Source of the DNA: Cyclobacteriaceae bacterium
GTDB taxonomy: Bacteria > Bacteroidota > Bacteroidia > Cytophagales > Cyclobacteriaceae
NCBI GenBank assembly: GCA_019638395.1
Contig: JAHBTX010000004.1
Span: 242,411-306,410 of the forward strand
DNA: 64,000 nt
Direction of reading: 5' to 3'
The stretch's first letter is position 1; every line of letters starts with the position of its first letter. Below the pieces are notes generated by a model that was given only the letters and a program-made list of their open reading frames with translations, searched no databases and was not told where the DNA came from. The position numbers and the translations under genes are program-made. This document shows, in pieces, positions 1-8,844 of the stretch.

Positions 1-513
1 GAAATGATTTACACCGGGCAAACCGGTTGGATGCAAGGCGCGAAGTATGGTTTTGTGTTCGATAGTACATTAAACGATTTTATTTCGGGCGAAATGGAAC
101 ATGCCGTAGTGCAATGCTGGGAAGAAGCCAAGCCCGATATTATTTTTATTGAGGGCCAATCATCCTTGCGAAATCCCAGTGGCCCGGCTGGTGCCGAATG
201 GATTGTTTCGGCCGATGCTAACGTGGTGGTGTTGCAACACAACCCGGCCCGAAAAAAATTTAAAGGTTTAGAAGATTATCCGGCCGACATTGCCCCGATA
301 AAAGACGAGATTGATCTGATCAGAATTTATGGTGCCACAACGGTAGCATTAACGGTTAATACCGATAAGATGACCGTAGCAGAAGCGCGCGCTTACGCGA
401 AAGAACAGGAACAAGCATTGGGTATTCCCGTGGTGTTGCCATTAGAAGATGGTGTTGATAGGTTGATACCAATCTTCAAGGATTTAATTGATAAATCAAT
501 TGCACAGGTTTAG
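1..513 (+). CDS. DUF1611 family protein (DgcN-like), 5'-truncated by window edge
   Basis: This is the C-terminal part of a DUF1611 protein; the reading frame is open to base 1, so the true start lies upstream. About 170 residues remain, including a stretch TGQTGWMQG that looks like a nucleotide-binding loop region and the segment IFIEGQSSLRNPSG. Family members are P-loop proteins; one characterised branch, DgcN, acetylates D-glutamate. The gene is followed 11 bp later by an enolase-superfamily epimerase, the same pairing as DgcN with the racemase DgcA, or a DUF1611 protein with an L-Ala-D/L-Glu epimerase in cell-wall peptide recycling. The neighbour supports a role in D-glutamate or muropeptide catabolism, but the choice between the two is inference. 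Confidence 0.8.
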   Translation, partial: EMIYTGQTGWMQGAKYGFVFDSTLNDFISGEMEHAVVQCWEEAKPDIIFIEGQSSLRNPSGPAGAEWIVSADANVVVLQHNPARKKFKGLEDYPADIAPIKDEIDLIRIYGATTVALTVNTDKMTVAEARAYAKEQEQALGIPVVLPLEDGVDRLIPIFKDLIDKSIAQV

Positions 514-524
514 TACGAAATAAG

Positions 525-1592
525 ATGAAAATTAAAACTATAAAAGTTTGGTCGGCCGATCTGGGCAACACAAAGCCCTACACCATTGCTTTTAAAACAG
601 TAGATGAAGTGTTAAATGCGTTTGTGGAGATTACACTTGATAGTGGTTTAACCGGTATTGGTGCGGGTAATCCCAGCGAGTATGTAACCGGTGAAAGTTT
701 CGAGCAATGTATAGAAGCCCTTCAGGAAAAGAACATTCAGTTTTTGATTGGTCGCGATATTCGCCAACTCAGCCAACTTACCTTTGAAGTATGGCAACAG
801 TTACCCAAAAATCCTGCTGCACGGGCTGCGCTGGATATTGCACTTTATGATGCGTTTACAAAATACCTGGATGTTCCGTTAGTAAAATTCTTAGGCCAGA
901 AAATAAAATCCCTGCCAACATCTAACACCATTGGTATTAAGAATGTAACCGAAACCTTGAAAGAAGCCAGAGAATATGGTGAACGCGGCTTCCGGATTCT
1001 AAAAGTAAAGTTGGGGAAGGATTTAGAGGAGGACATTGAGCGCATGGTGAAACTGCGCGAAACCTTCGGTAAAAAATTTGTGATTCGCATTGATGCCAAC
1101 CAGGGTTATACCGTTGCGCAAACAATTGAATTTTATAATCGAACCAAAGCACTGGATATTGAACTGATTGAGCAACCACTAAAAGCGAGAGCCATAGAAG
1201 AAACGCGCCAACTTCCGGATGAGATCAGAAGAATAATAGCAGCCGATGAATCATTACTATCACCCAACCATGCGTTGGAGTTAGTGAAGCCACCTTTGGC
1301 AACGGGTATTTTCAACATTAAGTTGATGAAGTGTGGTGGTGTGAGCCAGGCATTAAAAATTGCCGATGTAGCCCAGCATGCCGGTGTTGAATTGTTTTGG
1401 GGTTGTAACGATGAAAGTATAGTAAGCATTACAGCCGCCCTTCATACTGCGTTTGCGTGTGCTCAAACAAAATACATCGATCTGGACGGAAGCCTCGACC
1501 TTGCAAAAGATGAAGTAACCGGAGGCTTTATACTGAAGGATGGTGTAATGTATTGTTCGGATAAACCGGGTTTAGGTGTAGATAGAATTTAA
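525..1592 (+). CDS. Enolase-superfamily dipeptide epimerase / N-acetyl-D-Glu racemase (DgcA-like)
   Basis: A 355-residue muconate-lactonizing subgroup enzyme. The K-x-K catalytic pair is at residues 160 and 162 (ILKVKLG), followed by the metal ligands in RIDANQG, ELIEQPL and AADES, and the second catalytic lysine in NIKLMKCGG. This is the set expected for L-Ala-D/L-Glu epimerases, which invert the alpha carbon of the second residue in cell-wall dipeptides. The residue spacing matches Bacillus-type epimerases closely. It sits directly behind the DUF1611 gene, so an N-acetylglutamate racemase (DgcA) role is an alternative that the sequence alone does not exclude. The start is an ATG 11 bp after the upstream stop, so co-transcription is likely. 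Cytoplasmic; no signal peptide. Confidence 0.88.
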   Translation: MKIKTIKVWSADLGNTKPYTIAFKTVDEVLNAFVEITLDSGLTGIGAGNPSEYVTGESFEQCIEALQEKNIQFLIGRDIRQLSQLTFEVWQQLPKNPAARAALDIALYDAFTKYLDVPLVKFLGQKIKSLPTSNTIGIKNVTETLKEAREYGERGFRILKVKLGKDLEEDIERMVKLRETFGKKFVIRIDANQGYTVAQTIEFYNRTKALDIELIEQPLKARAIEETRQLPDEIRRIIAADESLLSPNHALELVKPPLATGIFNIKLMKCGGVSQALKIADVAQHAGVELFWGCNDESIVSITAALHTAFACAQTKYIDLDGSLDLAKDEVTGGFILKDGVMYCSDKPGLGVDRI

Positions 1593-2171
1593 ATGATGAA
1601 TGTTGCCAGGTTGATTTGGGTATTAACGTTCGTATTGAATTTGAACGGCTTTGGTCAGAGCCATTCACATGCCAATGAAGGCTCACAAAAATTAGCAAGT
1701 CCACCCAAAAGCATTGTAATTTTTATGGCAATAGATTGCCCGGTAACTCAAAAGTATATGAGTACGATCAAGGCTTTGGCATTGCAATTTCAAAATAGGA
1801 TTTCAGTTACAGGCTATTTTCCGGCCGGATTAACCAGGCAACAAGAAAAACAATTCCGCAAGGAGTATAAACTTCCAGCTACGATCGGATTAGTAGATGA
1901 CAAATCTCATCGCATGACGAATAAACTAGCAGCTTCCATTACTCCTGAAGTATTTCTGCTTAGCGCAACAGGCGGAGTTTTGTATTCGGGCGCAATTGAT
2001 AACTGGTTTTTTGAATTGGGCCGATACCGACCTGAAGTAACCGAGCATTACCTGCTTGATGCAATAAAGGCCACTCTAAATCAAACTGCACCCCCGGTTG
2101 AAAAAACTACGGCAGTAGGGTGTTTTATTCAATCAAAGAAAGCTGCTAAAGGTCATCACCAACACGAATGA
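1593..2171 (+). CDS. Secreted redoxin-like protein
   Basis: A 192-residue protein beginning immediately after the epimerase stop codon; ATG codons at 1593 and 1596 are both possible. The first 22 residues form a signal peptide ending near GFGQS. The rest resembles the redoxin/AhpC-TSA fold: a strand SIVIFMAI runs into DCPVTQ, placing Cys49 where the peroxidatic or nucleophilic cysteine lies, followed later by TPEVFLL and a C-terminal GCFI. The tail is His-rich (GHHQHE). In other phyla a domain with this pattern (TPEVFVL, IDN, TEHYL) is fused N-terminally to cytochrome c and a copper type II monooxygenase; here those parts are the next gene, which overlaps this one by 4 bp. Redox partner of that protein is the inferred role. 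Confidence 0.7.
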   Translation: MMNVARLIWVLTFVLNLNGFGQSHSHANEGSQKLASPPKSIVIFMAIDCPVTQKYMSTIKALALQFQNRISVTGYFPAGLTRQQEKQFRKEYKLPATIGLVDDKSHRMTNKLAASITPEVFLLSATGGVLYSGAIDNWFFELGRYRPEVTEHYLLDAIKATLNQTAPPVEKTTAVGCFIQSKKAAKGHHQHE

Positions 2172-3421
2172 TGTTTAAACTTTTTTTGATATCGGTTTTG
2201 ATAATAAGCAATCAGGTTTGCCTGTCACAATCGATAACCTACTTTCAATCCATTCAACCTTTACTCGAAAAAAACTGCACCATGTGTCACAGACCTGGTG
2301 GAATTGGTCCGTTTAGTTTACAGACATACGAAGAAGTAGCAGCAAAAGGAAATTTTATTGGCCACGTAACCAAAACCAGGTACATGCCACCCTGGAAGGC
2401 CGATCCAACATTTCAATCCTTCAGAAATCAAACTACCCTGAAACAAGACGAGATTGATCTGATACAAAAGTGGCTTGCTGCAGGCATGCCGAAAGGTAAA
2501 AAGCAGAAAAATGCTTCAGCAGGGCCAACCACGCAGGTAGTTAAACCCGATTTGAGTTTGCCAATGGTTAAGAGTTATCAACTTTCTGATCAGGCAAAAG
2601 AAGACTTTCGGTTTTTTGTTATTCCAACCCATTTGCAAAAGGATACTTATCTCTCGGCTATCGAATTTGTACCGGGTAATCGTAAACACGTGCATCATAG
2701 TCGGGTAATGGTTGACTCTACGCAGAAAATAAGAGGCATCGATGGTATGAGTGAACTCGATCCGCGCATAAAAGAATTTCAGACTATTCCATTAGCCGAT
2801 GAATTTCTCTATGGCTGGGTACCGGGAAATACAAAAATTTTCTTCCCACCCGGAACGGGAAAGTTTATTAAAAAAGGTTCGGATTTAATTTTGAATATTC
2901 ATTATTCACCAACCTCTGGCACGCAAAAAGATTTATCAGTTGTGAATTTATATTTTGCCAAAACACCGGTTAAGCGCGAGGTAAAAACACTAACGCTAAA
3001 AGAGAGCGACATCCGGAATCAACCATTTTTTATTGAAGCCGAACGTAAACCAATTTTTTATATGGATTACGCGGTGCGAAAAGATATTTCACTCATCTCC
3101 ATTATGCCGCACATGCATTTTATTGGTAAGTCATTTCAGGCTTACGCAATTACACCAACCGATGAAAAAATTCCGCTTATTAAAATTGACGATTGGGATT
3201 TTAACTGGCAAACAACCTATCAGTTTAAAAGTCTTTTAAAAATTCCGGCCGGGTCGCGCATTCGGGTAGAAGCTAAATTTGATAATACTTCCGAAAACCC
3301 CATGAATCCCAATAGGCCGCCCCGCGATATTGGCTATGGGTGGAATTCTACTGACGAAATGTGCGATCTTATAATCTACTACCTCGACTATGAAGAGGGT
3401 GATGAGCACGTAAAGTACTAA
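2168..3421 (+). CDS. Secreted cytochrome c / copper type II monooxygenase-like protein
   Basis: A 417-residue exported protein starting in an ATGA overlap with the redoxin gene. After a signal peptide of about 21 residues comes a class I haem motif, CTMCH at residues 37-41, with MPPW further on as the probable axial Met region. The second half carries features of the peptidylglycine/dopamine monooxygenase fold: KHVHHSR, the HxH pair in MPHMHFIG, and STDEMC near the end, matching the expected Met copper ligand. Such proteins are annotated as ascorbate-dependent monooxygenase-like, but no substrate is known for the bacterial family. Periplasmic or surface location is likely. Its stop codon overlaps the stop of the convergent ABC ATPase gene. 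Confidence 0.8.
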   Translation: MMFKLFLISVLIISNQVCLSQSITYFQSIQPLLEKNCTMCHRPGGIGPFSLQTYEEVAAKGNFIGHVTKTRYMPPWKADPTFQSFRNQTTLKQDEIDLIQKWLAAGMPKGKKQKNASAGPTTQVVKPDLSLPMVKSYQLSDQAKEDFRFFVIPTHLQKDTYLSAIEFVPGNRKHVHHSRVMVDSTQKIRGIDGMSELDPRIKEFQTIPLADEFLYGWVPGNTKIFFPPGTGKFIKKGSDLILNIHYSPTSGTQKDLSVVNLYFAKTPVKREVKTLTLKESDIRNQPFFIEAERKPIFYMDYAVRKDISLISIMPHMHFIGKSFQAYAITPTDEKIPLIKIDDWDFNWQTTYQFKSLLKIPAGSRIRVEAKFDNTSENPMNPNRPPRDIGYGWNSTDEMCDLIIYYLDYEEGDEHVKY

Positions 3422-4389
3422 TCCGTAAGGGCACGTAACGCAATCAACAATTCTTCAATGGAGGATAGTTGCTGGGTTTGCTTATCTGTTTCTAAGTAAA
3501 ACGAAACCATACCGTGCAATGAAGAAACACTGACTTTTAAGGTTGCATCATTTGCTACCTCGTATCCATTTCGCTGCAAAGCATTCTTAGTCCATAAAAA
3601 CTCCGGTCCGGCTCCTGATAGATTCACAGATACTTTGCGAAAAGGTGTGTGTTGAATTTTACCGGTTTTTAAATCAAAACCTTTTAATTGAAAAACCTGG
3701 TCAAACGTGCCATTCAACACCAGGTCTTCCGGAATACCCGTTACAATTTTTTGATCGGGTGTGGCGAGCCATATTCTATCGGCTGTTTGTAGGGCCAGGT
3801 CCAACTCATGGGTGGCAACCAGAATTGTTTTACCGGCATCGCGTGCCAGCCTGCGCAACAAATTCATTATTTCCACCCGGTTATTAAGATCAAGGTGTGC
3901 GGTAGGTTCATCCAGCAAAAGGATATTAGCATCCTGAGCCAATGCTTTCGCAATCATAGCCATTTGTAGTTGGCCGTCACTCAATTGATGCAGTTGCTTG
4001 CCGGCAATTGATTCGAGATGAACAAGCCGGATGGCATGGTCAATTAACTCATGATCGCGTTGGCTAAGTGTTAACCACCAATTGAGATATGGATAGCGCC
4101 CATACGTTACAAGATCGCGCACCGTCATCAGACTTCCGGAAATTTTATCGGTTAGCACAATTGCTACCGATTGATTTCTTGTAATGAATCCGCTAAAAGG
4201 TATGTGAATGCCCGCAAGAGTTTTTAATAAAGTTGTCTTTCCAATTCCGTTGGTACCCATAAAGCAAACCAATTCGCCTTTCACCAGTTGAATTGAAAGC
4301 GGCTCAAATAGAAAGAGGTTTTGGTTGCCGGTGGTAAATCCAACCTGCAGATTTGAGGTTTGGAGTGCTATGTTTCCAGGCTCAGACAC
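3418..4389 (-). CDS. ABC transporter ATPase, FecE/BtuD type, with C-terminal extension
   Basis: ATP-binding subunit of a ferric-siderophore, haem or cobalamin importer. Walker A is GTNGIGKTT at residues 45-53, the signature is LSDGQ (one change from LSGGQ), Walker B is ILLLDEP, and the switch histidine is in ATHELD. FecE-type ATPases are usually about 255 residues; this one has 323. The extra 75 or so residues at the C terminus include the segments GAGPEFLWTKNAL and SSIEELLIALR and are not part of the ABC fold; their function is unknown. The gene follows the permease with an 8-bp overlap, so translation is probably coupled. Substrate cannot be told from the sequence. Confidence 0.9.
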   Translation of the reverse strand: MSEPGNIALQTSNLQVGFTTGNQNLFLFEPLSIQLVKGELVCFMGTNGIGKTTLLKTLAGIHIPFSGFITRNQSVAIVLTDKISGSLMTVRDLVTYGRYPYLNWWLTLSQRDHELIDHAIRLVHLESIAGKQLHQLSDGQLQMAMIAKALAQDANILLLDEPTAHLDLNNRVEIMNLLRRLARDAGKTILVATHELDLALQTADRIWLATPDQKIVTGIPEDLVLNGTFDQVFQLKGFDLKTGKIQHTPFRKVSVNLSGAGPEFLWTKNALQRNGYEVANDATLKVSVSSLHGMVSFYLETDKQTQQLSSIEELLIALRALTD

Positions 4390-5392
4390 TGATGCGTTTT
4401 GTTTTTATTACCATCCAGATTACTACCGGTGCTCCAATTAAAGAAGTAATAGCATTAAGTGGAAGTACCTGGGTGCTTCCTGGAAGCTGAGCCAGAATAT
4501 CGCAGCACAACAGTAAAACAGCACCACCCAACATTACAGCAGGCAGCAATATTTTATGATCGGATGTAGGCATGAACAATCGTACAAGGTGTGGAACGGC
4601 AAGTCCCACAAACGCAATAGGCCCACAGAACGCGGTTATTGCACCAACCATCATTCCGGTGGTAATTACAATAATAACACGCGCTCTTTTTGTATTGATT
4701 CCAAGATTCAACGCATAGGCCTCACCCAGTAATAAGCCATTCAGGTCTTTAATGAGTGCTATACTAATGGCTAGTCCAACACCTACCATAATGGCCAGTA
4801 CAAGTAGCTCCGACCAGTTGGTGCTTCCTACACTCCCCAGCATCCAGATCATAAAAGTTTGCAGGTCGTCAGCCTGGCTGGTAAATTGAAGAACACTTAC
4901 AATTGACGAGGTAGCTGCGCTGATCATTAACCCCACTATTAATAAGGCTGTGTTGTCGCGTACATAGCGGGCAATATTTATAATTAACAAGAATACCAGT
5001 GCTCCCCCCATTCCAGCCGCAATCGCCACACTCCACGAACTTTGAATAAGTAGCAAACCACTATAATGACTGGCCATCAGCAATACGGCAACAAACAAAC
5101 TTGCGCCAGAGGTAAGCCCTAGCACATCGGGCCCAGCCATGGGGTTGCGAAAAAGAGTTTGCATTAATAAACCGCCCGTGGCCAAGGCACTTCCAGCTAA
5201 AATGCAGGTTAGTGCTTTGGGTAACCTGAATTGCCAAAGTATTTCAGAGGCCATTCCGGTTTTCGAAAACAGTCCATTTAAAATCTCTGGTAACGATAAT
5301 GAAACACTGCCTAAAGAAATATTAATAAGAAAAAGTGCCCCTAAACCAAAGGCAAAAATTAATAACACCAAACCCGATGAAGTTTTATTCAT
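4382..5392 (-). CDS. FecCD-family ABC importer permease
   Basis: A 336-residue polytopic inner-membrane protein of the BtuC/FecD/FhuB family, with about nine or ten hydrophobic segments. Family landmarks include LPKALTCILAGSALATGG near residues 57-74, RNPMAGPDVLG just after it, and CGPIAFVGLAVPHLVR late in the protein, the cytoplasmic loop that docks the ATPase. It dimerises with itself and pairs with the ATPase encoded immediately downstream. No periplasmic binding protein or TonB-dependent receptor gene is adjacent: upstream (higher coordinates) is the ribosomal block. The substrate-binding partner must therefore be encoded elsewhere. Confidence 0.93.
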   Translation of the reverse strand: MNKTSSGLVLLIFAFGLGALFLINISLGSVSLSLPEILNGLFSKTGMASEILWQFRLPKALTCILAGSALATGGLLMQTLFRNPMAGPDVLGLTSGASLFVAVLLMASHYSGLLLIQSSWSVAIAAGMGGALVFLLIINIARYVRDNTALLIVGLMISAATSSIVSVLQFTSQADDLQTFMIWMLGSVGSTNWSELLVLAIMVGVGLAISIALIKDLNGLLLGEAYALNLGINTKRARVIIVITTGMMVGAITAFCGPIAFVGLAVPHLVRLFMPTSDHKILLPAVMLGGAVLLLCCDILAQLPGSTQVLPLNAITSLIGAPVVIWMVIKTKRISV

Positions 5393-5682
5393 TTCTTAAC
5401 AAATCGCAATTGTACGAAAAGTAAAGCCTTTTTAAGCTTGCTGAAAACTTACCTCTAAGCATTTCGGTGTTTCGAGTTAAATAAAAATATATTTGTTGTA
5501 TGGCATTGATAGTGAGATTATTATAACTAATAATTTCTCTCAACCGGTTGGCCAACAACCGATTCTATTATTTTTTTGAAACCCCCTCTTGGTAGCTACA
5601 CTTTAGTTCCTATCTTTGCAGTCCTTTTTGCGGAACAAAACCCTCAAAACGGATTAAAAACAAGTAAAATAAGGTTTCAACC
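5393..5682. other. Divergent intergenic region between fecCD-like gene and rplC
   Basis: A 290-bp AT-rich gap with no credible gene. It holds the rplC promoter (5589-5618) and a leader of about 60 nt before the L3 start. A short inverted repeat, CGGTTG at 5545-5550 and CAACCG at 5556-5561, is followed by a T-rich stretch, but no plus-strand gene lies upstream for it to terminate. No promoter for the divergent permease could be assigned with confidence. Confidence 0.6.
5589..5618 (+). promoter_or_regulatory. Bacteroidota-type promoter for the rplC-rplQ block
   Basis: TTG at 5589-5591, a 19-bp spacer and TATCTTTG at 5611-5618 match the Bacteroidota sigma consensus TTG, N19-20, TAnnTTTG exactly in the -7 box. 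Transcription should begin some 6-9 nt further on, leaving a leader of about 55-60 nt before the rplC ATG. Confidence 0.8.
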
Positions 5683-6315
5683 ATGCCTGGAATTATCGGA
5701 CGAAAAGTAGGAATGACCAGCGTATTTGGCTCAGATGGCCAGAATATCGCAGTAACGGTCATTGAAGCAGGCCCTTGTGTTGTCACTCAGGTTAAGAACC
5801 ATGAGACGGACGGATACCGGGCTGTGCAGCTTTCCTTCGCAGAGCGAAAGGAAAAGAATACTCCCAAGCCGCTGGTTGGTCATTTCAAAAAAGCCAACAC
5901 CAGCCCCAAGAAATCTACAGTTGAATTCAGAGACTTCCGTGCGGAGTTTGAAGGCATTGTAGAATTAGGAAAGGAGATAAAAGTACAAGATGTATTTGCC
6001 GAAGGCGACTTCGTAGATGCAGTTGGCACCTCGAAAGGTAAAGGCTTTCAAGGTGTAGTAAAACGCCACGGCTTTAGTGGTGTAGGTGGTCAAACACACG
6101 GTCAGCACAACCGCTTAAGAGCTCCTGGTTCTATGGGTAACGCATCTTTTGCGTCACGCGTAATCAAGGGTAAGCGCTTGCCGGGCCGTATGGGTACCGA
6201 CCGTGTAAAGGTTACCAACCTGAAGGTGGTAAAAATTCTGGCCGACAAGAATCTGATCTTGGTAAGTGGCTCAGTACCGGGTGCAAAGAATTCAACCATA
6301 ATCCTGCAGAAGTAA
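5683..6315 (+). CDS. rplC: 50S ribosomal protein L3
   Basis: A 210-residue L3 with [15 protein letters not shown] at the N terminus and the conserved long-loop region [16 protein letters not shown] reaching towards the peptidyl transferase centre. Length is normal. It is the first gene of the block: unlike most bacteria no rpsJ precedes it, and its own promoter lies 65 bp upstream. The stop codon shares one base with the L4 start. Confidence 0.98.
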   Translation: MPGIIGRKVGMTSVFGSDGQNIAVTVIEAGPCVVTQVKNHETDGYRAVQLSFAERKEKNTPKPLVGHFKKANTSPKKSTVEFRDFRAEFEGIVELGKEIKVQDVFAEGDFVDAVGTSKGKGFQGVVKRHGFSGVGGQTHGQHNRLRAPGSMGNASFASRVIKGKRLPGRMGTDRVKVTNLKVVKILADKNLILVSGSVPGAKNSTIILQK

Positions 6316-6947
6316 TGGAAATAGCAGTTGTAAAACAGAGCGGGGAAAGCACAGGCCGCAAGGTGAGCCTTACCTCAGAGGTATTTGGCATTGAGCCGAA
6401 TGACCATGCTATATGGTTGGATGTAAAGAGTTTTCTGGCTAACCAGCGCCAGGGAACACACAAATCCAAGCAGCGTAATGAAATTTCTGGTTCTTCTAAG
6501 AAGTTAAAGAAGCAGAAGGGAACAGGTGGAGCCCGTGCGGGTAACATCAAGAACCCACAATTCAAAGGAGGTGGACGTATTTTCGGTCCTACTCCACGTG
6601 ATTATTCATTTAAGTTGAATAAGAAAGTAAAAGACCTGGCTCGCAAGTCGGCACTTACTTACAAAGCAAAAGATAATCAGATTGCTATCGTGGAAGACTT
6701 CAACTTTGAAGCTCCCAAGACCAAGCAGTACATAAGTCTGTTAAAGTCATTATCCGTACAGGATAAGAAAACGTTGGTAGTGCTACCTGAAGTTAAAAAG
6801 AACATTGTTCTTTCAGGACGTAACATCCAGAACTCAAAAATAATTACTGCCGATCAGATCAATACCTACGATGTGATCAATGCAGAGCAGATTATTCTGG
6901 TGGAGAGTTCACTTTCCAAGATCGACAACCTTTTAATTAAACAGTAA
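6315..6947 (+). CDS. rplD: 50S ribosomal protein L4
   Basis: A 210-residue L4. The central loop that lines the exit tunnel is visible as [20 protein letters not shown], followed by [18 protein letters not shown]. The start ATG overlaps the last base of the L3 stop (TAATG), which suggests translational coupling. L4 autoregulates the S10 operon in Escherichia coli; whether that happens here is not visible. Confidence 0.98.
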   Translation: MEIAVVKQSGESTGRKVSLTSEVFGIEPNDHAIWLDVKSFLANQRQGTHKSKQRNEISGSSKKLKKQKGTGGARAGNIKNPQFKGGGRIFGPTPRDYSFKLNKKVKDLARKSALTYKAKDNQIAIVEDFNFEAPKTKQYISLLKSLSVQDKKTLVVLPEVKKNIVLSGRNIQNSKIITADQINTYDVINAEQIILVESSLSKIDNLLIKQ

Positions 6948-6951
6948 TACC

Positions 6952-7239
6952 ATGAGTATCTTAAAACAACCCCTGGTTACTGAGAAAGTTTCATCCCTGA
7001 ATGAAAAAGGCAAGTATGGTTTTATTGTAGATGCCGCTGCCAACAAGGTTGAAATCAAGAATGCAGTAGAAAAGATGTATGGTGTAAACGTGGAACGTGT
7101 AAATACCATAAATGTATTGGGCAAGTTCAAAAGCCGCTTTACCAAAGCAGGTGTATTGTCAGGACGCAAGCCCAGCTACAAGAAGGCCATTGTAACGTTG
7201 GCTGCTGGTGAAGTAATTGATTTTTATAGCAACGTATAA
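6952..7239 (+). CDS. rplW: 50S ribosomal protein L23
   Basis: A 95-residue L23 of normal length, with the typical N terminus ILKQPLVTEKVSSL and the central AVEKMYGVNVERVNT. It sits at the polypeptide exit tunnel and forms part of the docking site for trigger factor and SRP. Four bp separate it from rplD and ten from rplB. Confidence 0.98.
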   Translation: MSILKQPLVTEKVSSLNEKGKYGFIVDAAANKVEIKNAVEKMYGVNVERVNTINVLGKFKSRFTKAGVLSGRKPSYKKAIVTLAAGEVIDFYSNV

Positions 7240-7249
7240 ATTCTGAGCA

Positions 7250-8074
7250 ATGGCGTTGAAAAAACTTAGACCTATTACCGCTGGCACACGGCATAGATTG
7301 TCGCCCGGTTTTGAGGATATTACCGAAAGCAAGCCCGAAAAATCATTGGTGGTTACCATCAAGAAAACGGGCGGACGCAACAGTAACGGTCGTTTAACGA
7401 TGCGCTACATTGGCGGTGGACACAAACAGAAAATCCGATTGATTGACTTTAAACGCAATCGTTTCGGCATTCCTGCTGTTGTAAAGTCGATAGAATACGA
7501 TCCAACGCGCACAGCACGGATTGCTAAACTATTTTATGCAGATGGTTTCAAATCCTACATTCTTGCACCGCAAGGAATTAAAGTAGGCCAAACCCTTTTG
7601 TCGGGCGAAGACATTGCACCCGAAGTTGGTAATGCATTACCGCTATCAAAAATTCCAATCGGTACCATTATACATAATGTAGAAATGAAGCCTGGATCGG
7701 GTGCTGCAATTGCGCGCAGCGCAGGAGCTTTTGTTCAGTTGGTAGCGCGCGAAAGTGGCTATGCTACCTTAAAAATGCCTTCGGGCGAATTACGGAATGT
7801 ATTGGTAAACTGCCTGGCTACTGTTGGTGCAGTTTCAAATGCCGAACACATGAACGAAAGTGTTGGTAAGGCAGGTCGCAGCCGTTGGCGAGGCATCCGT
7901 CCGCGTACCCGTGCGGTTGCGATGAACCCGGTAGATCACCCCATGGGTGGTGGTGAAGGTCGTGCATCCGGTGGACATCCACGGTCGCGCAAGGGTTTAC
8001 TTGCAAAAGGCAAGAAAACCCGTCACCCAAAGAAATATTCTGATGGTTTAATCATTGCAAGAAGGAAGAAATAA
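7250..8074 (+). CDS. rplB: 50S ribosomal protein L2
   Basis: A 274-residue L2 of normal length. The N-terminal [18 protein letters not shown] and the C-terminal [11 protein letters not shown], with the universally conserved histidine needed for subunit association and peptidyl transfer, are intact. The basic C-terminal tail [17 protein letters not shown] is also typical. Confidence 0.98.
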   Translation: MALKKLRPITAGTRHRLSPGFEDITESKPEKSLVVTIKKTGGRNSNGRLTMRYIGGGHKQKIRLIDFKRNRFGIPAVVKSIEYDPTRTARIAKLFYADGFKSYILAPQGIKVGQTLLSGEDIAPEVGNALPLSKIPIGTIIHNVEMKPGSGAAIARSAGAFVQLVARESGYATLKMPSGELRNVLVNCLATVGAVSNAEHMNESVGKAGRSRWRGIRPRTRAVAMNPVDHPMGGGEGRASGGHPRSRKGLLAKGKKTRHPKKYSDGLIIARRKK

Positions 8075-8076
8075 TT

Positions 8077-8346
8077 ATGGGAAGGTCAGTTAAAAAAGGT
8101 CCTTATTTAGATGCCCGCCTCGCAAAAAAGGTTGTGGCAATGGAGCAATCAGGTAAAAAATCAGTTATCAAAACCTGGTCGCGCAGATCAACCATTACCC
8201 CCGATTGCATCGGGCACACTTTTGCTGTGCACAACGGTAACAAGTTTATACCTGTATATGTAACCGAGAACATGGTAGGGCATAAGTTAGGTGAGTTTGC
8301 ACCTACCCGCACGTTCAAGGGCCACTCGGGTAATAACAAATCTTAA
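8077..8346 (+). CDS. rpsS: 30S ribosomal protein S19
   Basis: An 89-residue S19 with the hallmark [14 protein letters not shown] start, [19 protein letters not shown] in the middle and [15 protein letters not shown] near the end. It contacts S13 and 16S rRNA in the 30S head. It begins two bases after the rplB stop. Confidence 0.98.
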   Translation: MGRSVKKGPYLDARLAKKVVAMEQSGKKSVIKTWSRRSTITPDCIGHTFAVHNGNKFIPVYVTENMVGHKLGEFAPTRTFKGHSGNNKS

Positions 8347-8376
8347 GTAATCAGGTTAACACAAGACTCCTGAACA

Positions 8377-8844
8377 ATGGAAACAACAAAGAAAACAAAG
8401 AAGTCAGTACTTAAAAGGGCTAAGATCAAAGCAGTGAAAGAAGCTGCCAAGCAAGGCCCTGCTACTGCATATTTGAAAGATGTTCCCTCTTCGCCTCGTA
8501 AAATGCGCCTGGTGGCGGATATGATTCGTGGCGAAAGAGTGAGCAAAGCTCTAAACATGCTGAAATACGATGCTAAACATCCATCTGCCAAAATGGAGAA
8601 GTTGTTACTTTCTGCCATCAGCAGTTGGGAGGCTAAAAACAGTGATGTAAAGCTTGAAGAAGCAGATCTTTTTGTGAAAGAAGTATTTGTAGATGGTGGC
8701 CGCATTCTGAAGCGCTTAAGACCCGCTCCGCAAGGCCGTGCCCATCGGGTACGCAAAAGATCAAACCACGTAACATTAACAGTTGACCGCATGCCTGCAA
8801 AGGTTGAGGCGGCTAAATCAGAATCTAAAGAAACGAAAGAGTAA
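8377..8844 (+). CDS. rplV: 50S ribosomal protein L22 with N-terminal extension
   Basis: A 155-residue L22; the usual bacterial length is 110-115. The core starts near residue 28 with [20 protein letters not shown] and ends with [16 protein letters not shown], including the beta-hairpin that lines the exit tunnel ([13 protein letters not shown]-like region [17 protein letters not shown]). Before the core lies a Lys-rich stretch of about 27 residues, and about 16 charged residues follow it. Such tails are common in Bacteroidota L22. The stop overlaps the S3 start by one base. Confidence 0.97.
   Translation: METTKKTKKSVLKRAKIKAVKEAAKQGPATAYLKDVPSSPRKMRLVADMIRGERVSKALNMLKYDAKHPSAKMEKLLLSAISSWEAKNSDVKLEEADLFVKEVFVDGGRILKRLRPAPQGRAHRVRKRSNHVTLTVDRMPAKVEAAKSESKETKE

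Noticed and set aside
5541-5561. Inverted repeat CGGTTG / CAACCG followed by T-rich sequence, read as terminator
   Set aside because: No plus-strand gene lies upstream; the stem is only 6 bp.
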